From: AP-15 sp035503615
GTDB lineage: Bacteria > Pseudomonadota > Alphaproteobacteria > ATCC43930 > CGMCC-115725
Length of the DNA: 64,000 nucleotides
Direction of reading: 5' to 3'
NCBI GenBank assembly: GCA_035503615.1
Contig: DATJTI010000037.1
Coordinates: 34,064 to 98,063 of the forward strand
Part shown: piece after piece, positions 10,184 through 17,969 of the stretch
Layout of the letters: each line of letters opens with the position of its first letter
Numbering within the stretch: the stretch's first letter is position 1
The notes under the pieces: generated by a model
The model's input: only the letters and a program-made list of their open reading frames with translations
Database searches by the model: none
Told to the model about the DNA's origin: nothing
Translations under genes and position numbers: made by a program

Positions 10184-10246
10184 CCAGCCCCGGACCGGCC
10201 TACATCTCGTGCGGCCAATAGATGATGCTCCGGCATCAGCCGCGCC

Positions 10247-10287
10247 GCACCTTGTGGCTCGACAGCTACGCACCTTGTGGCTCGACA
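10247..10287. repeat. Direct duplication of 18 bp upstream of the eipB-type gene
   Basis: GCACCTTGTGGCTCGACA occurs at 10247-10264 and again, identical, at 10270-10287 (period 23). It lies in the spacer between aspS and the EipB-family gene. Confidence 0.9.
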
Positions 10288-10313
10288 AAGACGGGCCGGG
10301 AGCCGTTTTGCCG

Positions 10314-11120
10314 ATGATCGCGCGATGCATCGGGATATTCGTTGTTGCGGCCGGGCTCGCCGGCCTGCTCCCGCCGCTCGCACGCGGGGCCGAGATCGCT
10401 CCGCATCGCGCACTCTACATAATGACACTCGGGTCGGCCCGCAGCGATTCGGGTGTCGTCGATGCAAACGGCACGATGGATTACGAGTGGGGCGAGACCT
10501 GCGACGGCTGGACCATCGAACAGCGTTATCGGCTGCAGATGGGCTACGCCGAAAACCGCGATGTCGATATCACCTCGAGTTTTGTCACGTGGGAATCGAA
10601 GGACGGGCTGCGCTACCGGTTCAATCAGCGCGAGACCCGGAATGGCGAGCTCGATCAGGAGATCCGTGGCAGTGCCGAGCTCGACGGGCCGGGCAAAGGC
10701 GGGATCGCCCGGTTTACCCTGCCGCAGCAGCACACTCTGAAGCTGGCGCCGGGTGTACTGTTTCCAAGCGCCCACACGATCCTGTTGATCAACGAGGCCA
10801 GTGCCGGCAAGACGTTCCTGTCGCGACAGGTGTTCGATGGCGCCGCCGATGAGAATGCCGTGCAGGTCTCGGCAGTGATCAGCGGCAAGCTCGGCGCCGA
10901 TCCGGCCGCGGGCCGGCTGGGCCCGCTACTGGACCAGCCCGGATGGAATGTCCGGCTGGCGTTCTTTCCGGCCGATCCAACCGCCGAGGAGCCGGATTAC
11001 GAACTCGGGATGCGCCTCCTCGATAACGGCGTTTCGACCGACATGGTGATCGATTACGGCGACTATTCGATCCGCGCCAAGCTCGTCGCCATCGAGTCGC
11101 TCGGCAAGCCCAGCTGCTGA
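10314..11120 (+). CDS. eipB: EipB family (DUF1849) cell-envelope integrity protein
   Basis: A 268-residue periplasmic protein. The signal peptide MIARCIGIFVVAAGLAGLLPPLARGAE is followed by APHRALYIMTLGSARSDSGVVDANGTMDYEW and the conserved GETCDGWTIEQRY. EipB of Brucella forms a beta-spiral with a disulfide between a Cys in this motif and a Cys at the C-terminus. Here the partners would be GETC and the terminal KPSC, so the disulfide layout is kept. The family supports outer-envelope integrity. The start is ATG 10314, at the signal peptide (GGGAG about 11 bases upstream); longer in-frame versions run into duplicated spacer sequence. Confidence 0.85.
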   Translation: MIARCIGIFVVAAGLAGLLPPLARGAEIAPHRALYIMTLGSARSDSGVVDANGTMDYEWGETCDGWTIEQRYRLQMGYAENRDVDITSSFVTWESKDGLRYRFNQRETRNGELDQEIRGSAELDGPGKGGIARFTLPQQHTLKLAPGVLFPSAHTILLINEASAGKTFLSRQVFDGAADENAVQVSAVISGKLGADPAAGRLGPLLDQPGWNVRLAFFPADPTAEEPDYELGMRLLDNGVSTDMVIDYGDYSIRAKLVAIESLGKPSC

Positions 11121-11232
11121 CCCGGCCGCGGCCGGATCAGGATCGGCAAGCCTCGAACGGAGTAATGGCGAGAGCGGCTGCGGGGTCGCCACCCCTGGCG
11201 GCAAGCCCCGCCGACCCGACCGGCACCGCGTT

Positions 11233-11259
11233 CCCGCTAGACCATGCCCGCTAGACCAT
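11233..11259. repeat. 13-bp tandem duplication
   Basis: CCCGCTAGACCAT at 11233-11245 and 11247-11259, identical, one base apart. It lies in the spacer after the EipB-family gene. Confidence 0.85.
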
Positions 11260-11314
11260 AATCATGTCGGATCGAAGCGCACCGCACTCCGATCCGACCC
11301 GTCAATCATGGTCT
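11253..11314 (+). terminator. Nested inverted repeats after the EipB-family gene
   Basis: The outer arms are AGACCAT (11253-11259) and ATGGTCT (11308-11314). The inner arms are GTCGGATCG (11266-11274) and CGATCCGAC (11290-11298), both perfect. There is no clear T run, so termination is only suggested. The outer right arm overlaps the dispersed repeat at 11305. Confidence 0.45.
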
Positions 11315-11388
11315 CGTCCTTGCCATCGAGAGCAGGCTTCACGCCTGAAATGAAAGCTCCATGTCCATTTCGCGCGATCCTGCGCTAG
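11305..11388. repeat. Dispersed hairpin repeat, copy 1
   Basis: About 84 bp with clear similarity to 21441-21525: both begin ATCATGGTCTCGTC and end GCGATCCTGC(G/T)CTAG. Inside, GAAATG and CATTTC form a hairpin. The terminal CTAG provides the TAG stop of the minus-strand MarR gene (11385-11387). Confidence 0.85.
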
Positions 11389-11903
11389 GCGAGCGAGCGC
11401 TCGGCGGGGCTCGGCTCCGTGTCGTTCGCCCGCTCCTCGTTGAGCGCGAGATTGTCCTTGATGCTGCCGAGTGCCGTGATCATCGCATCGCGGGTGCCCG
11501 GGGCGAGACCGGCAAATGCCTCCTCGCGGATCGCCTGGTTGATATCGAGAATACGCTCGACCACCGGCTCGGCACCCGGGGTCAGCCACAAGGTCCGCAC
11601 CCGCCGGTCGGTCGGATGGGCCCGCCGCTCGACGAGCCCCTCCTCGTGCAGCTTGTCCAGCATGCGGACCAGAGCGATCGGCTCGATATCGAGCCAGACC
11701 GCGACCTCGGCCTGGCTCACTCCCTCATTGCGGGCAATGTACAGCACGACCGCCGCCTGGCGCCGGGTGATCGGCAACCCGATCTGCCGCGCCTGCCGCT
11801 CGAAACGCCGCTTGAGCAGCCGCGAGACGTCATGCACCAGAAATCCGAAATTGCGGTCGGGCCCCGCTCCCTGGGCGCGCGCCGCCAGCGATGTGCGGGT
11901 CAT
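11385..11903 (-). CDS. MarR family transcriptional regulator
   Basis: A 172-residue winged-helix regulator. The DNA-binding core includes LPITRRQAAVVLYIARNEGVSQAEVAVWLDIEPIALVRMLDKLHEEGLVER, followed by the MarR wing motif RRAHPTDRRVRTLWLT. It is the last gene of a minus-strand operon: its ATG (11903) is four bases after the stop of the RND pump gene. It probably represses or tunes the efflux operon, in line with the family and with a small palindrome upstream of the adaptor gene. Its stop codon comes from a dispersed repeat. Confidence 0.9.
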   Translation of the reverse strand: MTRTSLAARAQGAGPDRNFGFLVHDVSRLLKRRFERQARQIGLPITRRQAAVVLYIARNEGVSQAEVAVWLDIEPIALVRMLDKLHEEGLVERRAHPTDRRVRTLWLTPGAEPVVERILDINQAIREEAFAGLAPGTRDAMITALGSIKDNLALNEERANDTEPSPAERSLA

Positions 11904-11907
11904 CTCG

Positions 11908-14900
11908 TTACTCCGCGCTCTGGCGCTCCTCGATGAGGGCGGGACGCCCCTCGCCCCCGAGCGCGGTGGCCATGCGCGACGGGCGGTAGGAGCGACCGAG
12001 CCAGCGCGAGAACCGCTCGAGATAGAGATAGACGACCGGCGTCGTATAGAGTGTGAGCCATTGCGAAATGAGCAGCCCGCCGACGATTGCAATGCCGAGC
12101 GGCTGGCGCAGTTCCGAGCCCACGCCCTGGCCGATCGCGATCGGCAGGCTGCCGAACAGCGCCGACATCGTCGTCATCATAATCGGGCGGAAGCGCAAGA
12201 GGCAGGCCTGGTGGATCGCATCGAGCGGAGTCTTGCCTTCGAGCCGCTGCGCCTGCAATGCAAAGTCGATCATCATGATAGCGTTCTTCTTGACGATCCC
12301 GATCAAGAGGATGATGCCGACGATCGCGATCACCGTCAGGTCATAGTGAAACAGCATCAGCATCAAGAGGGCGCCCACCCCGGCCGAGGGCAACGCCGAC
12401 AGGATCGTGAGCGGGTGGATATAGCTTTCGTAAAGGATGCCGAGCACGATGTAGACGACGAGGATCGCGGCGACGAGCAGCAGCGGCATCGACGACAGCG
12501 ACGCCTGGAACGCCTGTGCTGTGCCTTGGAACGAGGCGTTGAGGGTCGGTGGCGCGCCAAGCTTGGCGGTCAGCTCCTGGATCGCGGTGACCGCCTGGCC
12601 GAGCGAGGCGCCGCGCGCGAGGTTGAACGACAGCGTCACGGCCGGGAAAACGCCCTGATGGCTGATCGTCAGCGGCTCCAGCTTTGGGACGTAATGGGCA
12701 AAGGCCGAGAGCGGCACCTCGACACCGTTCGGCCCGGGCACATAGATCTTCGACAGCGCCGTCGCATCTTTCTGAAACTGCGGTTGGACTTCGAGGACGA
12801 CCTTGTACTGATTGGTCGAGGTGTAGATCGTCGCCACCTCGCGCTGGCCGAAGGCGTCGTAGAGCGTCTGGTCGATCAGCGCCGCCGACAAGCCGAGCCG
12901 TGAGGCGGCGTCGCGGTCGACTTCGATCGCCACATGTGGTGCCGCGACCTGCTGGTCGGATGCGACGTCCTGCAATTCGGGCAGCTTGCGCATCTCGTTC
13001 TCGAGGATCGGCGCCCAGTGGTTGAGCTCCTCCTGATCGGGGTCGGTCAGAGTGTATTGATACTGTGTCCGGCTCAGCCGGCCGCCGACATTGATATCCT
13101 GCGGCACCTGCATGTAGAACTTGGCGCCGACGATCCCGGCCACCTGCTTGCGCAGGCGCCGCACGACCTCGTCGGCGGTGGCGGTACGCTCGCTGAACGG
13201 CTTCAGCTGGAAGAAGATGCGCGCCGTGCTCTCGCCAGGATTGTAACTGTAGGCGCCGGCCGTGTTGTAGACACCGGCGACGGCAGGATCGCGCAGCACG
13301 ATGGCGACGACCTTGTGGGCGATATCCGCCGTTGCCTGGAACGACGCATCCTCGCGGACATCGAGTTCGCCGAACACGAAACCGGTATCCTGCTGCGGGA
13401 AAAATCCTTTGGGAATATGGATATAAAGATATCCAGTCGCGACCATCAGCAGCAATGTCGACATCAGCGCCGGGAACTGGTGGCGCAAGACCCAGCGCAG
13501 CCCGCGGTCGTAGGCACCGATCATCCATGTAAAAAACCGCTCGGCCAGCTGATTGATGCGGCCCTTGCCGTGCAATGACTGTTCTTTCAGAAACAGCGAG
13601 CACAATACCGGTGTCAGGGTCAGCGAAATGATCGCCGAGGAGATGACCGCGACCGAGACGACGACGCCGAACTCACGGAACAGCCGGCCGATGATGCCGC
13701 CCATAAAGAACAGTGGAATGAAGACGGCGATCAGCGAGAAGGTGATCGAAACGATCGTGAAGCCGATCTGGCCGGCTCCTTTCAGCGCTGCTTCGAGCGG
13801 CCGATCGCCCTGCTCGATGTAGCGCACAATATTCTCGATCATGACGATCGCGTCATCGACCACGAAGCCAACCGAGATCGTCAACGCCATCAGTGAGATG
13901 TTGTCGAGGCTGTAGCCGGCGACGTACATCACGGCAAAGGTGGCGAGCAGTGACAGCGGCACCGCCATGGCCGGGATCACGGTCGCCCAGATCGTCCGCA
14001 GGAAGATGAAGATCACGCAGATCACCAGCGCGATCGTCAGCAGCATCGTGTATTCGACGTCGCGCACGCCGGCCCGGATCATCAGCGAGCGGTCCGACAT
14101 CAGATCGACATGGACCGATGGCGGGATCGAGGCTTCGAGCTGAGGCATCAGCGCTTTGATCTGGTCGACCAGCTCGATCGTGTTGGCGCCCGGCGCCTTG
14201 AGGATCGCGATCCCTTCGGCCGGCTCGTTGTCGTACCAGCCGCCGAGATGCGTGTTCTGGATCGAATTGAGGACGTCGCCGACATCCTTGATCCGCACCG
14301 GCGCGCCGTTTCGGTAGGCGATGATGACGTTGCGATATTGCGCGGCATCGACCAGCTGGTCGTTGGTGTCGAGCGTGACGGTCCGGTAGTCGCCCTCGAT
14401 CTCACCTTTCGGCTCGTCGACCGTCGCCGCGGCGATCGCGTTGCGCACATCCTCAAGACCGATGCCCTTCGCCGCGAGCGCCGCCGGATTGACCTGGATG
14501 CGGGCGGCATAGGGCTTCTGGCCGAAGATGAAGACCTGGCCGACACCCGGCACCATCGACAGCCGCTCGGCGAGCACGATATTGGCGTAGTCGTCGATGC
14601 GATAGACCGGCAGCGCGTCTGAATGGACCGCATAGATCAGCACCGGCCGGTCGGTCGGGTTGGTCTTCTTGTAGGTCGGCGGGGTCGGCAGGTCCTTTGG
14701 CAACAATCCGCTCGCCGCGTTGATCGCGGTCTGCACGTCCTGCGCCGCGGCGTCGATGTTGCGCGACAGATCGAACTGCAGCGTGATCGTCGTGATGCCC
14801 ACGCCGGACAGCGACGTCATCTGGGCGAGCGACGGGATCGAGGTGAATTGCTGTTCGAGCGGGGTGGCGACCGACGAGGCCATCGTCTCCGGGCTGGCGC

Positions 14901-15057
14901 CGGGATAGGTGACGCTGACCGCGATCGTCGGGAAATCGACATTCGGCAGCGAAGCGACCGGCAGCAGGCCATAAGCGGCGATGCCGAACACCAGCACGCC
15001 CAGCATCAGGAGCGAGGTGGCGATCGGCCGGTGGATAAAAGGTGCGGAGATGCTCAT
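11908..15057 (-). CDS. RND multidrug efflux transporter permease (HAE1 family, MdtB/AcrB-like)
   Basis: A 1049-residue inner-membrane pump with the RND layout: TM1 near the N-terminus (ATSLLMLGVLVFGIAAYGLL), a large porter loop (ASVATPLEQQFTSIPSLAQMTS), then TM2-6. The proton-relay region in TM4 is SVGFVVDDAIVMIENIVRY. The second half repeats the pattern, with IVGIILLIGIVKKNAIMMIDFAL. Length is normal for the family. It works with the periplasmic adaptor encoded 14 bases upstream and an outer-membrane channel not seen here. It probably exports drugs or toxic hydrophobic compounds. Confidence 0.93.
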   Translation of the reverse strand: MSISAPFIHRPIATSLLMLGVLVFGIAAYGLLPVASLPNVDFPTIAVSVTYPGASPETMASSVATPLEQQFTSIPSLAQMTSLSGVGITTITLQFDLSRNIDAAAQDVQTAINAASGLLPKDLPTPPTYKKTNPTDRPVLIYAVHSDALPVYRIDDYANIVLAERLSMVPGVGQVFIFGQKPYAARIQVNPAALAAKGIGLEDVRNAIAAATVDEPKGEIEGDYRTVTLDTNDQLVDAAQYRNVIIAYRNGAPVRIKDVGDVLNSIQNTHLGGWYDNEPAEGIAILKAPGANTIELVDQIKALMPQLEASIPPSVHVDLMSDRSLMIRAGVRDVEYTMLLTIALVICVIFIFLRTIWATVIPAMAVPLSLLATFAVMYVAGYSLDNISLMALTISVGFVVDDAIVMIENIVRYIEQGDRPLEAALKGAGQIGFTIVSITFSLIAVFIPLFFMGGIIGRLFREFGVVVSVAVISSAIISLTLTPVLCSLFLKEQSLHGKGRINQLAERFFTWMIGAYDRGLRWVLRHQFPALMSTLLLMVATGYLYIHIPKGFFPQQDTGFVFGELDVREDASFQATADIAHKVVAIVLRDPAVAGVYNTAGAYSYNPGESTARIFFQLKPFSERTATADEVVRRLRKQVAGIVGAKFYMQVPQDINVGGRLSRTQYQYTLTDPDQEELNHWAPILENEMRKLPELQDVASDQQVAAPHVAIEVDRDAASRLGLSAALIDQTLYDAFGQREVATIYTSTNQYKVVLEVQPQFQKDATALSKIYVPGPNGVEVPLSAFAHYVPKLEPLTISHQGVFPAVTLSFNLARGASLGQAVTAIQELTAKLGAPPTLNASFQGTAQAFQASLSSMPLLLVAAILVVYIVLGILYESYIHPLTILSALPSAGVGALLMLMLFHYDLTVIAIVGIILLIGIVKKNAIMMIDFALQAQRLEGKTPLDAIHQACLLRFRPIMMTTMSALFGSLPIAIGQGVGSELRQPLGIAIVGGLLISQWLTLYTTPVVYLYLERFSRWLGRSYRPSRMATALGGEGRPALIEERQSAE

Positions 15058-15071
15058 CGATGCCCCTGCCC

Positions 15072-16208
15072 TCAGCCGGCAGCGCTATTCGGCGCCGGCA
15101 TGACCTTGACCCGCGACCCGTTGATCAGCCGGAACTGGCCGGTGACGACGATCCGCTCGCCGGGTTTGAGCCCTTTTGTCACGACGGCCACCCCGTCCTG
15201 GGTTGCCGCCACCTCGACGGCCCGCCGCTCGACCGTGTCATCGGGTTTGATGACGTAGACAAAGCGCCCGTCCGGGCCTTCATCGACAGTCTGCGCCGGC
15301 ACCGTCGGGACATCGCGGCGCATCCGCAGGATGACCCCGACATTGACGAATTCGCCGGGCCACAGCCGCTCGTCCTCGTTGTCGAAGCGCGCTTTCAGGT
15401 GGATCGTGCCGGTTGCCTGGTCGATCGTATTGTCGATCAGCGTCAGCTTGCCCTGTGACAGCAGCGCCTTGTTCTCGCCGCTGTAGGCTCGCACCACGAG
15501 CGGCCCCTTCTGTTGGGATTCGCGGATCTGGTCTAGAGTTTCCTGCGGCAGCGTGAAGCTGACAAAGATCGGCTTGATCTCGTCGATCGTGACCAGCGTC
15601 GTGTTGTCGGTCGCACGCACCAGGTTGCCGATATCGACGAGCCGCGCGCCGAGGCGTCCGTCGATCGGTGCGCGGATATCGGCGTAGCCGAGATTGAGCT
15701 GAGCGGTGTCGATCTGCGCCTCGTCACCCTTGATCGCGGCCTCTAATTGCCCGACCAGAGCGGTCTGCTGATCGTAGCTCTGCCGGGTCTGGTAGCCGGT
15801 GCCGAGCAGCTTCGAATAGCGTTCGAGATCGAGCTTTGCCCCGGCCAGCTGGGCCTCGTCCTTCTGCTTGGCCGCCTGGGCCTGTTCGAGTGCCGCCTGG
15901 TAAGGGCGCGGATCGATCTGGAACAGCGGGTCGCCCTGTTTGACCTCCTGGCCTTCCTTGAAATCGACCTTGACGATCTGCCCGTCGACCCGGCTCTTGA
16001 CCGCGACCATGTTGTAGGCCTGGACCGTGCCGATGCCGTTCAGCAGCACCGGGACATCGGCGGCACGCACGACCCCGGCGGTGACCGGGACGCCCGGGGC
16101 CGGCGGCTGTGCTGTCGCGCGTGGCCCATTGCCGCCGAGCCAGTGCCACCCGATGATCGCCACCGCAACCATCACGACCGCGCCCGCGGTGAGCGCACGC
16201 CTGATCAT
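15072..16208 (-). CDS. Efflux RND transporter periplasmic adaptor subunit (HlyD/MdtA-like)
   Basis: A 378-residue membrane-fusion protein. It has an N-terminal membrane anchor (ALTAGAVVMVAVAIIGWHWL) and a lipoyl/barrel-sandwich half-motif (VAVKSRVDGQIVKVDFKEGQEVKQGDPLFQIDPRPY). An alpha-hairpin follows with DEAQLAGAKLDLERYSKLL, then the second lipoyl half (ADIRAPIDGRLGARLVDIGNLV) and a membrane-proximal domain. It bridges the RND pump to the outer-membrane channel. ATG 16208 is preferred to the ATG at 16217, because AAAGGGAG abuts the upstream ATG but is nine bases before the second. It is the first gene of the adaptor-pump-MarR operon. Confidence 0.92.
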   Translation of the reverse strand: MIRRALTAGAVVMVAVAIIGWHWLGGNGPRATAQPPAPGVPVTAGVVRAADVPVLLNGIGTVQAYNMVAVKSRVDGQIVKVDFKEGQEVKQGDPLFQIDPRPYQAALEQAQAAKQKDEAQLAGAKLDLERYSKLLGTGYQTRQSYDQQTALVGQLEAAIKGDEAQIDTAQLNLGYADIRAPIDGRLGARLVDIGNLVRATDNTTLVTIDEIKPIFVSFTLPQETLDQIRESQQKGPLVVRAYSGENKALLSQGKLTLIDNTIDQATGTIHLKARFDNEDERLWPGEFVNVGVILRMRRDVPTVPAQTVDEGPDGRFVYVIKPDDTVERRAVEVAATQDGVAVVTKGLKPGERIVVTGQFRLINGSRVKVMPAPNSAAG

Positions 16209-16252
16209 GCCCGGCATCTCCCTTTGGAGAGCAACGTTAAAGAAAATATATC

Positions 16253-16267
16253 ATAGACAAACTCTAT
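16253..16267. promoter_or_regulatory. Candidate MarR operator upstream of the efflux operon
   Basis: The perfect inverted repeat ATAGA-CAAAC-TCTAT (16253-16257 and 16263-16267) lies in an AT-rich pocket (16240-16272) about 45 bases upstream of the adaptor start. The pocket stands out in GC-rich DNA and should hold the operon promoter. MarR proteins bind short palindromes of this type over their own promoters; the link to the MarR encoded in this operon is inferred. Confidence 0.5.
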
Positions 16268-16408
16268 AGGTTACGGTCGCTCCCGTCCACCGCAACTGTC
16301 CTCTATGATCGGCGCGAAACGTCGCAGCCATCCCCGGCAGCGTCCAAATCTGGACAGCGCATGGCTGCAATGCATAGCGACATCCGTGATCTTGCGGCCT
16401 GCCGGCGG

Positions 16409-16446
16409 TGCCCTCGGCGCGCGACGATGCCCTCGGCACGCGACGA
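16409..16446. repeat. 19-bp tandem duplication
   Basis: Units 16409-16427 and 16428-16446 are directly adjacent and differ at one position (TGCCCTCGGCGCGCGACGA versus ...CGGCACGCG...). They lie just upstream of the uracil-DNA glycosylase start. Confidence 0.9.
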
Positions 16447-16461
16447 TGCTAGTCTCCAGCG

Positions 16462-17349
16462 GTGCATTCTCGCGACGAAGAGACCACCCGGACCGATCGC
16501 ACGGCAGCGCTTGCGCTACTGCGCTGGTATCTCGAACTCGGCGCCGACGAGGCGATCGCCGATGCGCCGACGAACCGGCTCGCCCCACCGCCACTATCGA
16601 CTGCTGCGGCGGCGCGCCCGACGCCACTATCGACTGCTGCGGCGGCGCGCCCGGCGCCGCCATCGCTGAGTTCGCGCCCGGTCGCCGCACCGCCGGCCAA
16701 ACTCGCCGATGCGCCCGGCGAGGCGGCGCAATCGGCACGCATTGCCGCCGCCGCGGCCGACACGCTCGCGGCGCTCGAAGCGGCGATTGCCAAATTCGAC
16801 GGCTGCGCGCTGAAACGCACCGCGACCAATACGGTCGTCAGCGACGGCAACCCGGCCGCCCCGATCATGCTGATCGGCGAGGCGCCCGGCGCCGAGGAGG
16901 ACCGGATCGGGCGCCCGTTTGTCGGCCGCGCCGGCCAGCTGCTCGACCGGATGCTGGCCGCGATCGGCTTGGACCGATCCGGGGTGCTGATCACCAATGT
17001 GATCTATTGGCGGCCGCCCGGCAACCGCACGCCGAGTGCCGACGAGATCGCCGCCTGCCTGCCGTTTGTGCTGCGCCAGGTGGCGCTGGTCCGGCCCAAG
17101 ATCCTGGTGCTGGCCGGCGGGACTGCCGCCCGCGCGTTGCTGCCGCCGGGTCCCGGCATCACCCGGTTGCGCGGCCGCTGGTTCGATCTCGAGATCACCG
17201 GGCTCGACCGTCCCGTGCCGACCCTGCCGATGTTCCACCCATCCTTTTTGTTGCGCAGCCCGGAGCGCAAGCGCGAGGCATGGCACGATCTCCTGGCGCT
17301 GCGCCGCCAGCTCGACGCGGTGCCGGCGGCCGGATCCGAGCCTGGCTAG
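16462..17349 (+). CDS. Uracil-DNA glycosylase (family 4-like)
   Basis: A 295-residue base-excision repair enzyme that removes uracil from DNA. The catalytic core has motif GEAPGAEEDRIGRPFVG (water-activating region), TNVIYWRPPGNRTP, and the His motif MFHPSFLLR, in family order. The first 110 residues are a variable Ala/Pro-rich region carrying an in-frame 11-residue duplication (33-bp period). Only two Cys residues occur (about positions 115 and 199), whereas characterised family-4 enzymes use four Cys to hold a 4Fe-4S cluster. The start is GTG at 16462; an internal start past the duplication is also possible. Confidence 0.85.
   Translation: MHSRDEETTRTDRTAALALLRWYLELGADEAIADAPTNRLAPPPLSTAAAARPTPLSTAAAARPAPPSLSSRPVAAPPAKLADAPGEAAQSARIAAAAADTLAALEAAIAKFDGCALKRTATNTVVSDGNPAAPIMLIGEAPGAEEDRIGRPFVGRAGQLLDRMLAAIGLDRSGVLITNVIYWRPPGNRTPSADEIAACLPFVLRQVALVRPKILVLAGGTAARALLPPGPGITRLRGRWFDLEITGLDRPVPTLPMFHPSFLLRSPERKREAWHDLLALRRQLDAVPAAGSEPG
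16590..16653. repeat. In-frame 33-bp duplication inside the glycosylase gene
   Basis: A 31-base block at 16590-16620 recurs identically at 16623-16653 (period 33, eleven codons). It gives two copies of a peptide containing PLSTAAAARP in the N-terminal linker. The reading frame is preserved. Confidence 0.9.
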
Positions 17350-17404
17350 CCGGCGCGGCCGGGGCGGGCTATCCTGCGCATGCACCGTCGAGGGAGCGAT
17401 CGCC

Positions 17405-17947
17405 ATGCCCGGCCGGCTCGATGAAACCCGCCCGTTCCTGCCCGTCAGCATCGCGCTGCTGACCGTATCGGATACCCGCGACGCGAGCCAGGACCGCTCC
17501 GGCGACACCCTCGCCGAACTTGCAACCGGCGCCGGGCACAGGATCGCCGCGCGTCGCATCGTGCGCGACGAGCGCGATACGATCGTCGCCCAGCTGCGGG
17601 CGTGGATCGCCGATCCGCAGATCGATGTCGTGATCTCCACCGGCGGCACCGGTGTCACCGGGCGCGACGTGACACCCGAGGCGTTTCACAGCGTCTACGA
17701 AAAGGAGATCGCCGGCTTTGGCGAGCTGTTTCGCTGGCTCAGCTACGCCAAGATCGGCAGCTCGACGATCCAGAGCCGGGCCACCGCCGGGGTCGCCGGC
17801 GGCACCTACCTGTTCGCATTGCCGGGCTCGCCCGGCGCCTGCCGCGATGCCTGGCAGGATATCCTCGTGCACCAGCTCGACAACCGGTTCCGGCCCTGCA
17901 ATTTCGTCGAGCTGATGCCGCGCCTGCAGGAACACCTGACGCGCTGA
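17405..17947 (+). CDS. moaB: Molybdenum cofactor biosynthesis protein B
   Basis: A 180-residue MoaB/Mog-fold protein. The characteristic LLTVSDTRDASQDRSGDTLAE is followed by the molybdopterin-binding motif DVVISTGGTGVTGRDVTPEA and YLFALPGSPGACRDAW near the C-terminus. MoaB-type proteins adenylate molybdopterin or act close to that step in cofactor synthesis. The ATG at 17405 follows GAGGGAG by nine bases. It is the only molybdenum-cofactor synthesis gene in the window; the window also holds two molybdoenzymes, MsrP and the xanthine-dehydrogenase-like protein. Confidence 0.9.
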   Translation: MPGRLDETRPFLPVSIALLTVSDTRDASQDRSGDTLAELATGAGHRIAARRIVRDERDTIVAQLRAWIADPQIDVVISTGGTGVTGRDVTPEAFHSVYEKEIAGFGELFRWLSYAKIGSSTIQSRATAGVAGGTYLFALPGSPGACRDAWQDILVHQLDNRFRPCNFVELMPRLQEHLTR

Positions 17948-17969
17948 TGCCCGACCGGCATGGGGCCCG

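Noticed and set aside
8513..10330. 605-codon open frame antisense to aspS
   Set aside because: Product is His/Arg/Gly-rich without any domain, and the opposite strand is a textbook AspRS. Such antisense frames are common in GC-rich genomes.
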